DNA of 64,000 bases from Candidatus Altimarinota bacterium (GTDB lineage Bacteria; Patescibacteriota; Gracilibacteria; BD1-5; UBA6164). A model generated the notes under the pieces. The model saw only the letters and a program-made list of their open reading frames with translations. It had not been told where the DNA came from and did not search any database. Positions within the stretch are counted from its first letter, which is position 1, and every line of letters starts with the position of its first letter. This document shows positions 45,497 through 56,632 of the stretch, one piece after another. The stretch is taken from the NCBI GenBank assembly GCA_019454605.1, contig JACFNZ010000005.1, positions 1 to 64,000 on the forward strand, given 5' to 3'. The position numbers and the translations under genes were made by a program.

Positions 45497-46872
45497 ATGT
45501 ATCCACTAAAAATAAAAGAAAAATATGACCCAAAAAATCTAGCTAATTTATCACATAGATTTTCAGTTCCTTATATGTGAAACTATATTCCTTGAAATAT
45601 GGATGAATATAGTTGAAGCCATTTAGCTGTTGATATAGTCCCTGAAACTTCTAATCAAGAAGTACTTGCTCCACTTGATGGAGAGGTTTTTAAAACTTGA
45701 GAAGGCTGAGCTTATTGAAAATTTATCGTTATAAAACATATTTTACTCCCAGATCCTAATGACTTTTCTAAAAAAACTAATTTATATAGTTCTTTTGAAC
45801 ATTTAAGTGATGTGAAAGTAAAAATTTGAGATAAGTTAGTTGCTTGAGATATTATTTGAAATACTTGAAATACTTGAAATAGTTTTTGAGAACATTTACA
45901 TTTTCAAATAGATAGGGAAGAAGCACCTTTTAAACCTTATTGGCCATATACTTGAAATGATGTTAAAAATGCTTGAATTTCTTTTTCTGAGTGAGTAAAT
46001 CAAAAACTTTGATATGAAAATGCTTTAAAATACACTATTAATCCACTTGTTTATCTTGATAGTTTATCAAATCAAAAAAATCTAGTTGTAGAAAATAAAG
46101 ATATAGAAACTCCTAAAAAAGTTGAAGAAAAAATAGTAGTTGAAATTCCAAAAGAAATTCCTTTAACTTGAAATATAGTAAATACTCAAGAAGTAGCATC
46201 TAATTTAAATAATCTAAATACTCCTAAAAAAGAAGTTGAAAATATAACTCCTACTTGAAATAATATTATAAAGGAAGAAAAATTAGATGTTACTCGTGAT
46301 GCAAAATGAAGTAATATTATTTCAAATCCACTTTTAGAAGAATTAAAAAAAAAAGATTTATAGATCTTAAATTAGATGATGAAAATATTGAATTTATAAA
46401 TTATTTAGCATCAAAAAATATAATTAATTGATTTGGAGATAATACTTTTAGACCAAATTTATGAATTACAAGAGCAGAATTTTTAAAAATTATATTTCTT
46501 GCTTGAGATATTAAATTATCTACTGATACAACTAAAAGATTTGTTGATATAAAAGTTTGATGGCAAAATATATATGTAAATACTTGAATTGATTTAAAAA
46601 TTATCTCAAGCAAAAATAAATACTTTTATCCAAATTGAAATATTTCAAGAGTTGAAGCTTTAAAAATTATTATAAAAATATTTGTTTGAGATATTGATGA
46701 CATTTATTTAAATAACTTTAAAGATGTAAAAAATACTGATTGGTTTGCTTGATATGTTGAATATGCTATAAAAAATAAATTATTTACTATAAATAATAAT
46801 TATTTTTCACCAAATAAACCACTTACAAGAATTGAACTTATAAAAATATTAAATTTTTTTATAAAATATTAG
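45497..46872 (+). CDS. M23 peptidase/SLH protein, interrupted by a frameshift at an A10 tract
   Basis: Paralogue of 31876-33708. The first part, 45497-46363 (288 codons), has the M23 domain SGSHLAVDI (near 38) and GEHLHFQIDRE (near 132), with no membrane anchor, unlike the paralogue. At 46345-46354 a run of ten A ends the frame eight bases later at TAG. The SLH domains (FIDLKLDDENIEFINYL, INGFGDNTFRP, ITRAEFLKI) continue in the -1 frame to TAG at 46870. One extra A in the mRNA, or a -1 ribosomal slip, would give a single ~458-aa protein. A pseudogene or sequencing error is also possible. Confidence 0.75.
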
Positions 46873-46879
46873 ATAAAGA

Positions 46880-46906
46880 AAAAAGCCCCATATGTGGGGC
46901 TTTTTA
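46880..46906 (+). terminator. Terminator after M23/SLH paralogue
   Basis: G+C-rich stem AAAAGCCCCA / TGGGGCTTTT with a TATG loop and a T-run; the clearest terminator in the window. Confidence 0.9.
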
Positions 46907-46978
46907 TGACTCAAACCGGTAAGCTTGAGATATTTCCTAAAAGATATTTTTACGGTAATAAAAATACTTCTAGTAAAA

Positions 46979-47120
46979 TGGTCGATGTGAAGAGAATTGA
47001 ACTCCTAACCTTTCTTTACTAAACTTTGTTAATTGTCAAAAGTGACAAGAACTTGTAGGGTAAAAACCTTACTTATACAAAATTTTAGTAAAAACTGCTC
47101 TGCCATTGAGCTACACACCG
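46979..47120 (-). tRNA. tRNA-like gene with a ~66-nt insertion in the anticodon arm
   Basis: 142 nt ending in encoded CCA. Acceptor CGGUGUG/CACAUCG, U8-A9, D-arm GCUC-AAUGGCA-GAGC and T-arm AGGAG-UUCAAUU-CUCUU are normal, with A73. Between the D-arm and T-arm lie about 87 bases instead of 21. A 9-bp perfect helix (UUUACUAAA/UUUAGUAAA) extends the anticodon stem and encloses two small hairpins (GGU-UUUU-ACC and UUGUCA-CUUU-UGACAA). No standard 7-base anticodon loop forms, so the identity is undetermined. An intron is possible, though it is far smaller than a group I intron. Confidence 0.7.
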
Positions 47121-47137
47121 ATAAAAAATAGTATTCA

Positions 47138-47166
47138 TTACTATATACAAAAAAAATATTTGTCAA
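47138..47166 (-). promoter_or_regulatory. Promoter for the insertion-bearing tRNA
   Basis: On the reverse strand: a perfect TTGACA (47161-47166) and TATAGT (47140-47145, 15-base spacing) or TAGTAA (47138-47143, 17-base spacing), ending about 18-20 bases before the tRNA 5' end. It suggests the gene is transcribed. Confidence 0.6.
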
Positions 47167-47234
47167 ATTTTTTTAATATTTTGTATTTTTTTTTATTATT
47201 ATATAATAATACTTATTTAATTTAAAATAAAAAA

Positions 47235-48695
47235 ATGGCAAAATTTTATGATACTTTATTATGAGAATATATAAAAAATCCTTGAGTCAAAGGGCTTTCT
47301 TTAGATGATATTGCAAGTAAAGAGTTTGATTATAAAATGATTTCATATGATGAAGTGAGTGAAAAACAAACAAAAAATTTTACTGAAGTTGATTTGGTAA
47401 CAGCCTCAAAATACTCAGCAGAAGATGTTTATATTACTAATTTAATTTACCAAAAACAATTAAAAGAGTGAGTTGTTGATAATAAAGTTTTAAAAAATAT
47501 TGAAAATCCATTGATAGAAGTATTGAGAGATATTGAAATCAATTGAGTTAAAATAGATCAAAATAAATTAAAACAAATTTGAGTTTTTTTAGAAAAAGAA
47601 ATAATAAATCAAGAAAAAATTATTTTTGAAATAGCTTGAGAAGAGTTTAATTTAAAATCACCAAAACAAGTTTGAGAAATACTTTTTGATAAACTACAAT
47701 TACCTCAAGGAAAAAAAACAAAAACTTGATATAGTGTTGACAATGAAGTTTTAGAATATCTAGCACTAGAGCATCCTATAGCAAAACATATAGTTTTATA
47801 TAGATGATATTTTAAGATATTATCAACTTATGTAGAATGACTTTTAAAACTAGTAGATAAAGATACAAAAAAAATTCATACTTCATATAATCAAGCAGTT
47901 ACTACAACTTGAAGATTATCATCTACTTCACCAAATTTACAAAATATACCAACTTGAAAAGATGTGTATTGAAGTATTAGAGAAGCTTTTATACCTTATA
48001 AAGAAAATGATTTAATAGTTTCGTTTGATTACTCACAAATAGAGGTGAGATTACTTGCTATTATGTCTTGAGATGAAAATTTGACTTGAAGTTTTTTACA
48101 AAATCTTGATATACATAAAATGACTTGATATTTTTTGTTTTGAAAAGATGATATAACTTCTGAGGAAAGAAAAATAGCAAAAGCTGTAAATTTTTGAGTT
48201 ATTTATTGAATAAGTCCATTTTGACTTTCAAAAATGATTTGAATTTCTCAAAAACAAGCTAAAGAATATATTGATAAATTTTATGAAAAATACCCAAAAG
48301 TAAAAGATTTTTTTTCTAAAACTATAGAATTTTGTGAAAAAAATCTGTATGTTGAAACTTTATTTTGAAGAAAAAGATTTATTGATTGAATAAACGATAG
48401 AAATGCAATTATAAAAAAAGCAAAAGAAAGAGAAGCAATTAATATGCCAATCCAATGAACTTCAGCAGATATAATCAAAATTGCAATGATAAAAATTAAT
48501 GATTTTTTAATAAAAAATGATTTAAAATCTTGTATGATTATGCAAGTACATGATGAGCTTGTTTTTAATGTAGTAGAAAATGAATTTGAAATAATAAAAA
48601 AAGAAATTCCTTTAATTATGGAAAATATTATTGATGATAAAATAAAGCTAAAAGTTGATATGTGATTTTGAAAAAATTGGGGAGAATGTAAATAA
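47235..48695 (+). CDS. polA: DNA polymerase I, short form lacking the 5' nuclease and most of the exonuclease domain
   Basis: 486 residues; E. coli Pol I has 928. It starts at FYDTLLGEYIKNPGVKGLSL, aligned by eye with the middle of the 3'-5' exonuclease domain, and includes ASKYSAEDVYIT (Exo III-like) but not the DxE Exo I site. The polymerase domain is complete: TGRLSSTSPNLQNIP, motif A SFDYSQIEVR (D265), motif B KAVNFGVIYG, motif C MQVHDELVF (D440). It should polymerise without proofreading or nick translation. The 5' nuclease may be a separate gene elsewhere. Confidence 0.9.
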
Positions 48696-48696
48696 T

Positions 48697-49629
48697 TTAA
48701 AAATAAATTTTTTTTCAATATTTTTTCATTTTTAAATTTTTAATTTCTTTGATAGTTTTATTATTTTTTCAATTAATAAATTTTAAAATTTCTAAAATAT
48801 TAGCCTCACTTAATCAAATTGTGGAATTGCAATTGGATATATAATAAATGTATCTAATAATTTCTTTTTGTAAAAAAGGGCTTTTATTATTAAAATCATC
48901 AATATCAAAATAATTTTTTTCATCTAAAAAATGAGTAATTTCTTTATCTAAATGGGTTTTTAATTCATCAAAATAATTTAAAGTATTATTTATATTTTCT
49001 TTAAAGTTTGAATTTATATAAAAAAATTCTGGAATTATTTTATTTCTCAAAAAATTTCTTGAATAAATATTTTCATTATTTGTTTTATCTATTTTATATT
49101 CTAAATTATTTTCATCTAAATATTTTAAAATCTCATCTTTTTTTATCTCAATTAAAGGCCTTAAAATATTTCAAGAATCTTTTTTCATATTTATAAGTCA
49201 AGATAACTTACTTCATCTTAGTAAATTAAAAAAGAATGTTTCAATTTTATCATCTAAATGGTGAGCTGTTATTATTTTATTACTTGAGTGTATTTCACAA
49301 ATTGCTTTAAAAAATTGATATCTTTTTTGTCTTGCAAGTTCTTCAATTGATATAGAAGGATAAAGAGTTTTTATTTTATTTATATCTCAAACTCAAATCT
49401 CAACTTGAAATCATAGTTTTTTTCATAAATCTTCTAAAAATAATTCTTCTTCATCTGACTCTATTCTTAATTTATGATTAAAATAACAAGCAACAATATT
49501 TTCTTTGTAGCTTGTTTTTAGTAATTCATACAGTAAAAACATTGAATCAGGTCATGTTGAACAAGCAAGGATTATTTTTTCATCTTTTTTATAATATTTA
49601 TTTAAAAAATTTTCTAAATCTAGTTCCAT
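48697..49629 (-). CDS. tilS: tRNA(Ile)-lysidine synthase
   Basis: 310 residues. The N-terminal PP-loop IILACSTGPDSMFLLYELL (usual SGGxDS, here STGPDS), CYFNHKLR, RQKRYQFF, and ITAHHLDDKIETFFFNLLRGSKLSGL, where AHHxDDQxET is the TilS signature. The C-terminal domain is short. It converts C34 of tRNA-Ile(CAU) to lysidine so AUA is read as Ile; this matters in a genome where ATA is frequent. Convergent with polA, with a one-base gap. Confidence 0.92.
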
Positions 49630-49632
49630 ACT

Positions 49633-49932
49633 TTAAAAATTACTATTTATTTTTTTTACAAAATCTAAATAATTATCATCTGGAGATACTTTATTTAGTA
49701 TTTCTTTATTGCATTTTGTGCATTTGTGTTTTATCATCCATCATTTATTTTTTTTGTGGTCAATTCAAATAGGAAGCATTAAAGATTTACAATTAGATAA
49801 CCTATCTCAAGGAAAATTGTCATCTAAATGAAGAGAATAAAGACATTTTGGACAATGATTTCTAGCACTTCAAGAAGGATGATTTGGAACTATATTTTTA
49901 CAATTTTGACACTTAAAAGATTCATCAATCAT
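49633..49932 (-). CDS. RNHCP domain zinc-ribbon protein
   Basis: 99 residues. FKCQNCKNIVPNHPSGSARNHCPKCLYSLHLDD holds two CxxC knuckles and the ARNHCPxCLxSxHxD signature of the RNHCP family; a third CTKC appears later. Four bases upstream of tilS. The function of the family is not established to my knowledge. An in-frame ATG at 49944 would add four residues. Confidence 0.85.
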
Positions 49933-50063
49933 TATAAATCACATATTTTTTAAACTAAATAATTAATTATAAAATATAATAACTTTATTGATTTAAAAAT
50001 CAATTGTATTTGACAATTAAAAATAAACTATAAAATAAATTTCATTATTTTTAAAACATTTTA

Positions 50064-50483
50064 ATGAAAAAAAGATTATTATCATCATTTTTACATATTA
50101 TTTTATTTATTTTAATAGAAATAGCATTTGTATTTTTAGTGTTACATGAACTTCCTACTATTAATCTTTTAGAGGAAATATGAATAATTCACTTAGTTTA
50201 TTTTTTATTTTTATTTATAGCTTGATATTTGAGGGATTTATTAAAGTGATATAAAACTAGATTTTTAGCTACTTATTTACCTGTATTGTTTCATGTTTTA
50301 GCTCATATTTATATATGACATGAAACAATAGATTTAATTGATAATAATAATCATTGAGATTTATGGTTAATTATTTCAACAATTGTTTTATGAGTTTTTA
50401 TATTTATTTGAGAATATTTACTTCATACTAGATATCATTGTGAAACTCATCATAATAAAGTGCATAAACATTGTAAGGATTAA
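50064..50483 (+). CDS. Membrane protein with His-rich C-terminus
   Basis: 139 residues and four hydrophobic segments (about 8-28, 42-58, 70-85, 100-120). The tail RYHCETHHNKVHKHCKD has five His and two Cys, a possible metal-binding site. I do not recognise the family. It ends exactly where the convergent mraY stop begins. Confidence 0.7.
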
Positions 50484-51518
50484 TTACAATTTATAAACTA
50501 TTAAACCTATTGCACTTGTAATTATTCAAATAAGCCACATTCTAAAAACTACTGTTTCTTCGCTCCATCAAATAGCTTCTAAGTGATGATGAAAAGGAGC
50601 TATACGAAAAACTTTTTTTCATTTTCTTAATTTTTTTGAAGTAAGTTGAATTATTACAGATAAGGTTTCAAGTATAAATAAACTTCATATTATAATTAAT
50701 ACAGGGATCGTATTTGTAAGCATTGCCATAATTCATAAATTAGCTCAAAGTGACAAACTCCCAACATCTCACATATAAAATTTAGCAGGTTTTATGTTAT
50801 ACCACAAAAATGCTACAAGTGCTCAAATAATTGAAACACATAAAGTTGAAAGTAAAAAAAGTCATTGATCATAAGTTATATATCGATAAACTCAGTATGC
50901 AAAAAGTAATAATCAAGGGGCAAGTCCGTCAAGTCAATCAGTTATATTTACACTATTTGCTCATGCAACAATTATAAAAATAAAAAGAGGAATAAAATAA
51001 AATCAAAGTTCTAAATTGATTCAAAAAGGTAGATCTAAAACTCTATCTGACCATCAAAGTTTTTGATAAAACCACCAAGCTCAAAGTCAGGCAAATATAA
51101 GTAAAAATAACATCTTAAACCTTGCAGAAAGTCACTTTGTTCTTCAAATTCATCTCACATTTAAAAAATCATCTATTCATCATAAAATTCAAACACTAAA
51201 AAGTGTAAAAAGTGTTAAATAAGTTTCTTTTTGGTTAAATAAAGAGTTATTTGTAATTCAAAATTTTTGTAATAAAATACTTATTCCTACCATGAAAAAT
51301 ACTATTATTAAAATAATAGCACCTCACATAGTTGGAGTTCAGGTTTTTGATTTATGGAGTTTTAAAAACTCAACAGCTTTTCAAATAGTTGCTTCTTCTC
51401 TTATTTGTTTTCATATACGATGATTTTTTAGAAATTCTATAAAATAAGGGATTATTAAAAATCAAACTAAAAAAGTTGCAAGAAAAAATGTAAAAATAGG
51501 TATTAGGTGAGAATTCAT
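50484..51518 (-). CDS. mraY: Phospho-N-acetylmuramoyl-pentapeptide-transferase
   Basis: 344 residues, about ten membrane segments. TPTMGGAIILI near the N-terminus, GGIDDFLNVR (DD motif), NSVNITDGLDGLA (second Asp pair) and FRIAPFHHHLEA (His motif) are all MraY hallmarks. It makes lipid I from UDP-MurNAc-pentapeptide and undecaprenyl phosphate. It stands apart from murC (2952) instead of in a dcw cluster. Confidence 0.96.
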
Positions 51519-51653
51519 AAATTAAGAGTTAATTTTTATACTATCAAATAATAAGAAAAATACTATTTTAAGCAAATTTTAAAAATATATTTCTTTGATT
51601 TTTAATACTTTTTAAATATAATCCAAAAAATTATAAAAAATTATAAAAAAAAT

Positions 51654-53540
51654 ATGAATTTAGAAAACATAAGAAATTTTTGTATTATAGCACATATAGA
51701 CCATTGAAAATCTACTTTAGCAGATAGACTTCTTGAAATAACTAAAACTATAGACAAAAGAGATTTAAAATCTCAAACACTTGATTCTATGGATTTAGAA
51801 CAAGAAAAATGAATTACAATTAAACTAACTCCTGTTAGAATGAATTGGAAATGATATGAATTAAATATGATTGATACTCCAGGGCATGTTGATTTTCAAT
51901 ACGAAGTTTCAAGAAGTTTAGCATCAGTTGAATGATGTTTATTAATAGTTGATGCAACTCAATGAATTGAAGCACAAACTCTTTCAAATGTATATCTAGC
52001 TTTAGAAAATAATTTAGATATAATTCCTGTAATAAATAAAATTGATTTACCAGCTGCAGATGTAGAAAAAGTCTCAAATGAAATAGTAAATTTACTTTGA
52101 TGTGATAAAGATGAAATTATTTCAGTTTCAGCTAAAACTTGATTAAATGTAGAAAGTGTTCTTGATGCAATAATAAATAGAGTAAGAATTCCGCAAATAC
52201 TAGATAAAGATAACAATTTAAAAGTTTGAGATAGGGAATTAAAAGCACTTGTTTTTGATAGCCAATACGATGCTTATAGATGAGTAGTGTCTTATGTAAA
52301 GGTATTTTCTTGAGAAGTAAAAAAATGAGATACACTTTATTTTTTAAATACTCATAAAAAAATTGAAGCACTTGATGTTGGGTATTTTGCTCCAAAATAT
52401 ACTTCAAGCCCAAAAATAGAAAATTGATCTATTTGATATATTGTTAGCTGACTTAAATCAATTCGTGATGCTCAAGTTTGAGATACTGTTTGGAAGGCAG
52501 AAAATATTTCTTGACCAAAATTAAGACCAGAGGAGGCAAAACCTATAGAGTGATTTAAAAAAGTTCAACCTTTTATTTATGCTTGAGTTTTCCCAATGGA
52601 TACTTCAGAACTCCCACAATTTAAAGATGCTTTTGAAAAATTAATGCTAAATGATTCAGCTTTAGTTGTTGAACCAGAAGTTTCATGAGCTTTAGGGCAT
52701 TGATATAGATGTTGATTTTTGGGATTATTGCATCTTGATATAGTAAAAGAAAGGCTTTTTAGAGAATCCCAAATGGATGTAATAATTACCTCTCCTCAAG
52801 TTACTTATAAAATACTTAGAATTTGAGATAAAACTTCAGAGTATTCTAGATTTCAACCAAAATTAGTTGATTATAATTGAAAAATATATACAGAGATAAA
52901 TATATCAAATCCAGAAGATTTACCACCAAGAGAACTTTATGAAACTATTAAAGAACCAATTGCAAAATGTGAAATAATAACTCCTAGTGAGTATATTTGA
53001 CCTTTAATGCAACTTGCTCAAGAAAGAAGATGAACTTTAATAAATCAAAATTATTTAGATAGTTCAAGAGTTATGATAACATATGAATTACCTATGAATG
53101 AACTTATTTGAGATTTTTATGATGAATTAAAATCTCTTTCAAGTTGATATGCTTCTATGAATTATGAATTTTTAAAATATAAAGAAGATGATTTAGTAAA
53201 ACTAGAAGTTTTAATTGCTTGAGAAAAAGTTGAAGCTCTTGCTTTAATTTGCCATAGAAGTCAAGCTGCTTATTTATGATGAAAAATTACCTCAAAACTA
53301 AAAGAAGTTGTTCCAAGAGCTTTATTTTCTATAGCTCTTCAAGCATCAGTTTGATGAAGAGTTGTAGCAAGAGAAGATTTATCTGCAATGAGAAAAGATG
53401 TAACAGCAAAACTTTATTGAGGAGATATTTCAAGAAAAAGAAAATTACTTGAAAAACAAAAAGAGTGAAAGAAAAAAATGAAACAATTTTGAAAAGTATC
53501 ACTTCCTAGTGAAGCTTTTGTTAACTTACTTAAAAAATAA
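51654..53540 (+). CDS. lepA: Elongation factor 4 (LepA)
   Basis: 628 residues. G1 [15 protein letters not shown], switch region KGITIK, G3 [10 protein letters not shown]4 NKIDLP. Then domain II, domain III and the LepA-specific C-terminal domain ([41 protein letters not shown], then ARED). It back-translocates or rescues stalled ribosomes. Many conserved glycines are TGA. Followed by a strong terminator. Confidence 0.96.
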
Positions 53541-53572
53541 AAAAAGACTTATCATTTTGATAAGTCTTTTTT
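53541..53572 (+). terminator. Terminator after lepA
   Basis: Stem AAAGACTTATC / GATAAGTCTTT with an ATTTT loop and a T-run, immediately after the stop. Confidence 0.85.
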
Positions 53573-53637
53573 CTTACTTTTTTCTTACTATACTTTAATA
53601 TCTTAATTTTAATAAATTTATTTTTTAATTTTTATTT

Positions 53638-53844
53638 ATGCAACAAAAAATTATTTGATTTATAATTTGACTTTTAGTTTGAATCATACTTTGTTATTGA
53701 TACAATAATTTATTTGTAAAAAAAAGTAATAATTTTAGATCATGAAATATGATGAGAAACTGAAATGAAAACTTTAATAAAAGTTGGAGTTGAAGTAGGG
53801 TTTTAGATTGAACACAATATAAAAAACTAGAAAATAAAAATTAA
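53638..53844 (+). CDS. Small single-pass membrane protein
   Basis: 68 residues, MQQKIIGFIIGLLVGIILCY then a polar Asn/Ser/Gly-rich tail with SGNMMRNGNENFNKSWSGSR. It precedes a MacA-type adaptor by 17 bases, so it may be the first gene of the export operon. No recognised family. Confidence 0.65.
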
Positions 53845-53861
53845 TTATTAAACTTTTAAAA

Positions 53862-55943
53862 ATGAAAAATTATTTAAAAAAAATAGATATATTTTACTTT
53901 ACAATTTGAATTTTAATATCTATTTCTTGATATTATAAATTTTATTATCAAACAAATTTACCTTGAAATTTAAATTCGTTAAATAATAATACTACACAAG
54001 AAGTTATTTCTAGTGATTTAACTCAAACAATTGATACTTATTGAAGTGCTGAACTTATTAATGAACAACAATTAAAATTTTGAAAAAACTGAACTGTAAA
54101 AAAAGTCTTTTTTAAAGATGGAGATAGTATAAAATCTTGAGATATAATAGCTTCTCTAGATTCTACAGATCAAGATTTAGTTGTAGAAGATGCTAAAATA
54201 TCACTTGAAAATGCAAAACTTTCACTATCTGAACTTTATAATAAAGATAATAAAAGCCAAATACTTCAAGCGCAAAATAATATAAAAACTCAAGAATTTA
54301 ATTTAGATATTGCTAAAAAAGAATTAGAAAATCTTAAAATTACTCAAACAAATTCTATAAATGACTTAAAACAAAATATAGAAAATGCTAAAAATGATTT
54401 AGAAATATCTAAAAAATCATATGATTTAGCACTCAGTGATGCTAGTATTTTAAAAGATAAATTAAATACAGATTATAATTCTCAAACTTCACAAAGAGAA
54501 AATAGTATTTTTCAAATTCAAACAAATATTTACTCTGAAAAAACAAATATTTTAAAATCTTTAGATGATATAGATAAAATACTTGGACAAACTGATAAAA
54601 ATAGAGATTTAAATAATGATTTTGAAATATATTTATGAGCAAAAAATACTTCTATAAAAAATGAAGCAGAAAATAATTTATTAAAAACTTATTGATTATA
54701 TAATGATTTTTTAAATAATTTAAATGATTTTGAAAATAAAAAACAAGACTTAGAATATTTAAAAATTTTGCTTTGAGAGATTTCAAATATTTATAAAAAT
54801 TTATCTAACACTTCTGATTTGACATATCAAACACGAGATAATTCTATATCTACATCTACTTTTTCTCAGACTCAAATTGACCAAATTAAGTCAAATATGC
54901 TTTCAATAAAACAATCATCAGAAAGTAAAAGTATTTCAAATCAAAATACAGTAAATACAATAAATAATTTAACTAATTTAGATAATTTAAATACTTCAAA
55001 TAATAATCAAATAGAACAAAAAAATGAATCTTTAAAATCTCAAAAAAATTCTTTAGAGCAAAAACAAAATCAATTAAAAACCTTAGAAAATAATCTAAAA
55101 AATACTTTATTTAATAATGAAATTTCTTTAGAAAATAAATTACAATCAATAGAAAATCTAAAAAATCAAATAGAGATAGCAAAACAAAATTTAGATGATT
55201 TAATTACTTGACCAACAAATGAAAATATTAAAAAAGCACAAAATAATATTACAAGTGCTTCAAATAAACTAGAAAATGCTTTAAAGTGATATAAAGATTA
55301 TAATATAATTGCTCCTTTTGACTGAATTGTAAGAAAAAATGATTTTTTAGTTTGAGATACAATAACTTCAAGTGATACAAAATATGTTTATATTGAAAAC
55401 CCAAATTTGATTCAAATTCCAATCTCTTTAGACCAAATCGATATAGTAAAAGTTGAATTGAATACTCCTGTAAAAATTACTTTTGATGCTTATCCTTCAA
55501 AAAAACTTAATTGAATTATTTCAAGTATTGACTTAACTCCTATAAAAAATTCTTGAGTAGTTTCTTATACTGCATATATAACTTTAGATAAAAATAATCA
55601 AGAACTAAAAGATTTAAAAATAATTTCTTGAATGACTGCAAATATAGAAATAATCACATCATCTAAAGAAAATGTATTAGTTGTTTCTTCTTGAAATATT
55701 TTTTCAAAAAATAATAAAACTTATGTTAATTTATTGAAAAATTGAGAAAAAATTCAAACAGAAGTAAAAACTTGAATAACAGCAAATTGAAAAACTGAAA
55801 TAATTTCTTGATTAAATAAGTGAGATAAAATATCAGTTATTGAAGTAAAATCATCGACTAATTCAAATTCTCCAAATTCTTTATTTTTAAGTCCTGGAGG
55901 CTCAAGGTGATGAGGAGGATTTTGAACACAAAGAATGAATTAA
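53862..55943 (+). CDS. MacA/HlyD-type membrane fusion protein with a long coiled coil
   Basis: 693 residues. N-terminal membrane segment (about 12-32). GTVKKVFFKDGDSIKSGDIIASLDSTDQDL is the first half of the lipoyl/biotinyl-like domain and YNIIAPFDGIVRKNDFLVGDTI the second, separated by about 380 residues of Asn/Lys/Leu coiled coil, much longer than in E. coli MacA. A beta-barrel part (IPISLDQIDIVKVELNTPVKITFDAYP) and a Gly-rich tail (GGSRGGGGFGTQRMN) follow. It forms the periplasmic or extracellular adaptor for the ABC transporter encoded next. Confidence 0.85.
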
Positions 55944-55962
55944 AAAATATTAATAAAAAAAT

Positions 55963-56622
55963 ATGATAGAATTAAAAAATATTAAAAAAATATATAAACT
56001 TTGAGATACTAATTTAGAAGTTTTAAAATGAATTGATTTAACAATAAATAATTGAGATTTTTTATCAATTATGTGACCATCTTGAAGCTGAAAATCAACT
56101 TTGATGAATATTATTTGAATGCTTGATGTTCAAACTTCTTGAAATTATATATTTGATGGAGAGTTACTTGATGATTTAAAAGAAGATGAGATCTCAAAAA
56201 TTAGATGAAAAAAAATATGATTTATTTTTCAATCATACAACTTAATCCCAAGACTTTCGGTATTAAAACAAGTTATGTTACCTTTATGATACCAAAAAAT
56301 TCCAAGAAATAAAAGAAAACAAATAGCACTAAATGCTTTAAAAAAAGTATGACTTGATGATAAAATAAATCATAAACCAACAGAATTATCAGGATGACAA
56401 CAACAAAGAGTTTCTATTGCTAGAGCACTAGCAGTAAATCCATTTATGATTTTAGCAGATGAACCAACTTGAGCACTTGATTCAAAAACTTGAGATGATA
56501 TTATGAAACTTTTAGTTGATTTAAATAACGAATGAAAAACAATTGTTTTAATTACACATGCTAAGGAAGTAGATAACTATGCTAAAAGACATATTGTATT
56601 AAAAGATTGAAATATTATTTAA
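55963..56622 (+). CDS. MacB-type ABC transporter ATP-binding protein
   Basis: 219 residues. Walker A GPSGSGKSTLMN, Q-loop FIFQSYNLIPRLSVLKQV, signature ELSGGQQQRVSIARALAVNP, Walker B MILADEPTGALDSKTG, H-loop ITHAKE. This is the LolD/MacB class of stand-alone ATPases. Adjacent to the adaptor upstream (19 bases) and the permease downstream (10 bases). Confidence 0.93.
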
Positions 56623-56632
56623 AAATAAAAAA

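Noticed and set aside
46979-47120. Group I intron in the insertion-bearing tRNA
   Set aside because: The insertion is about 66 nt, far below the size of a group I catalytic core.
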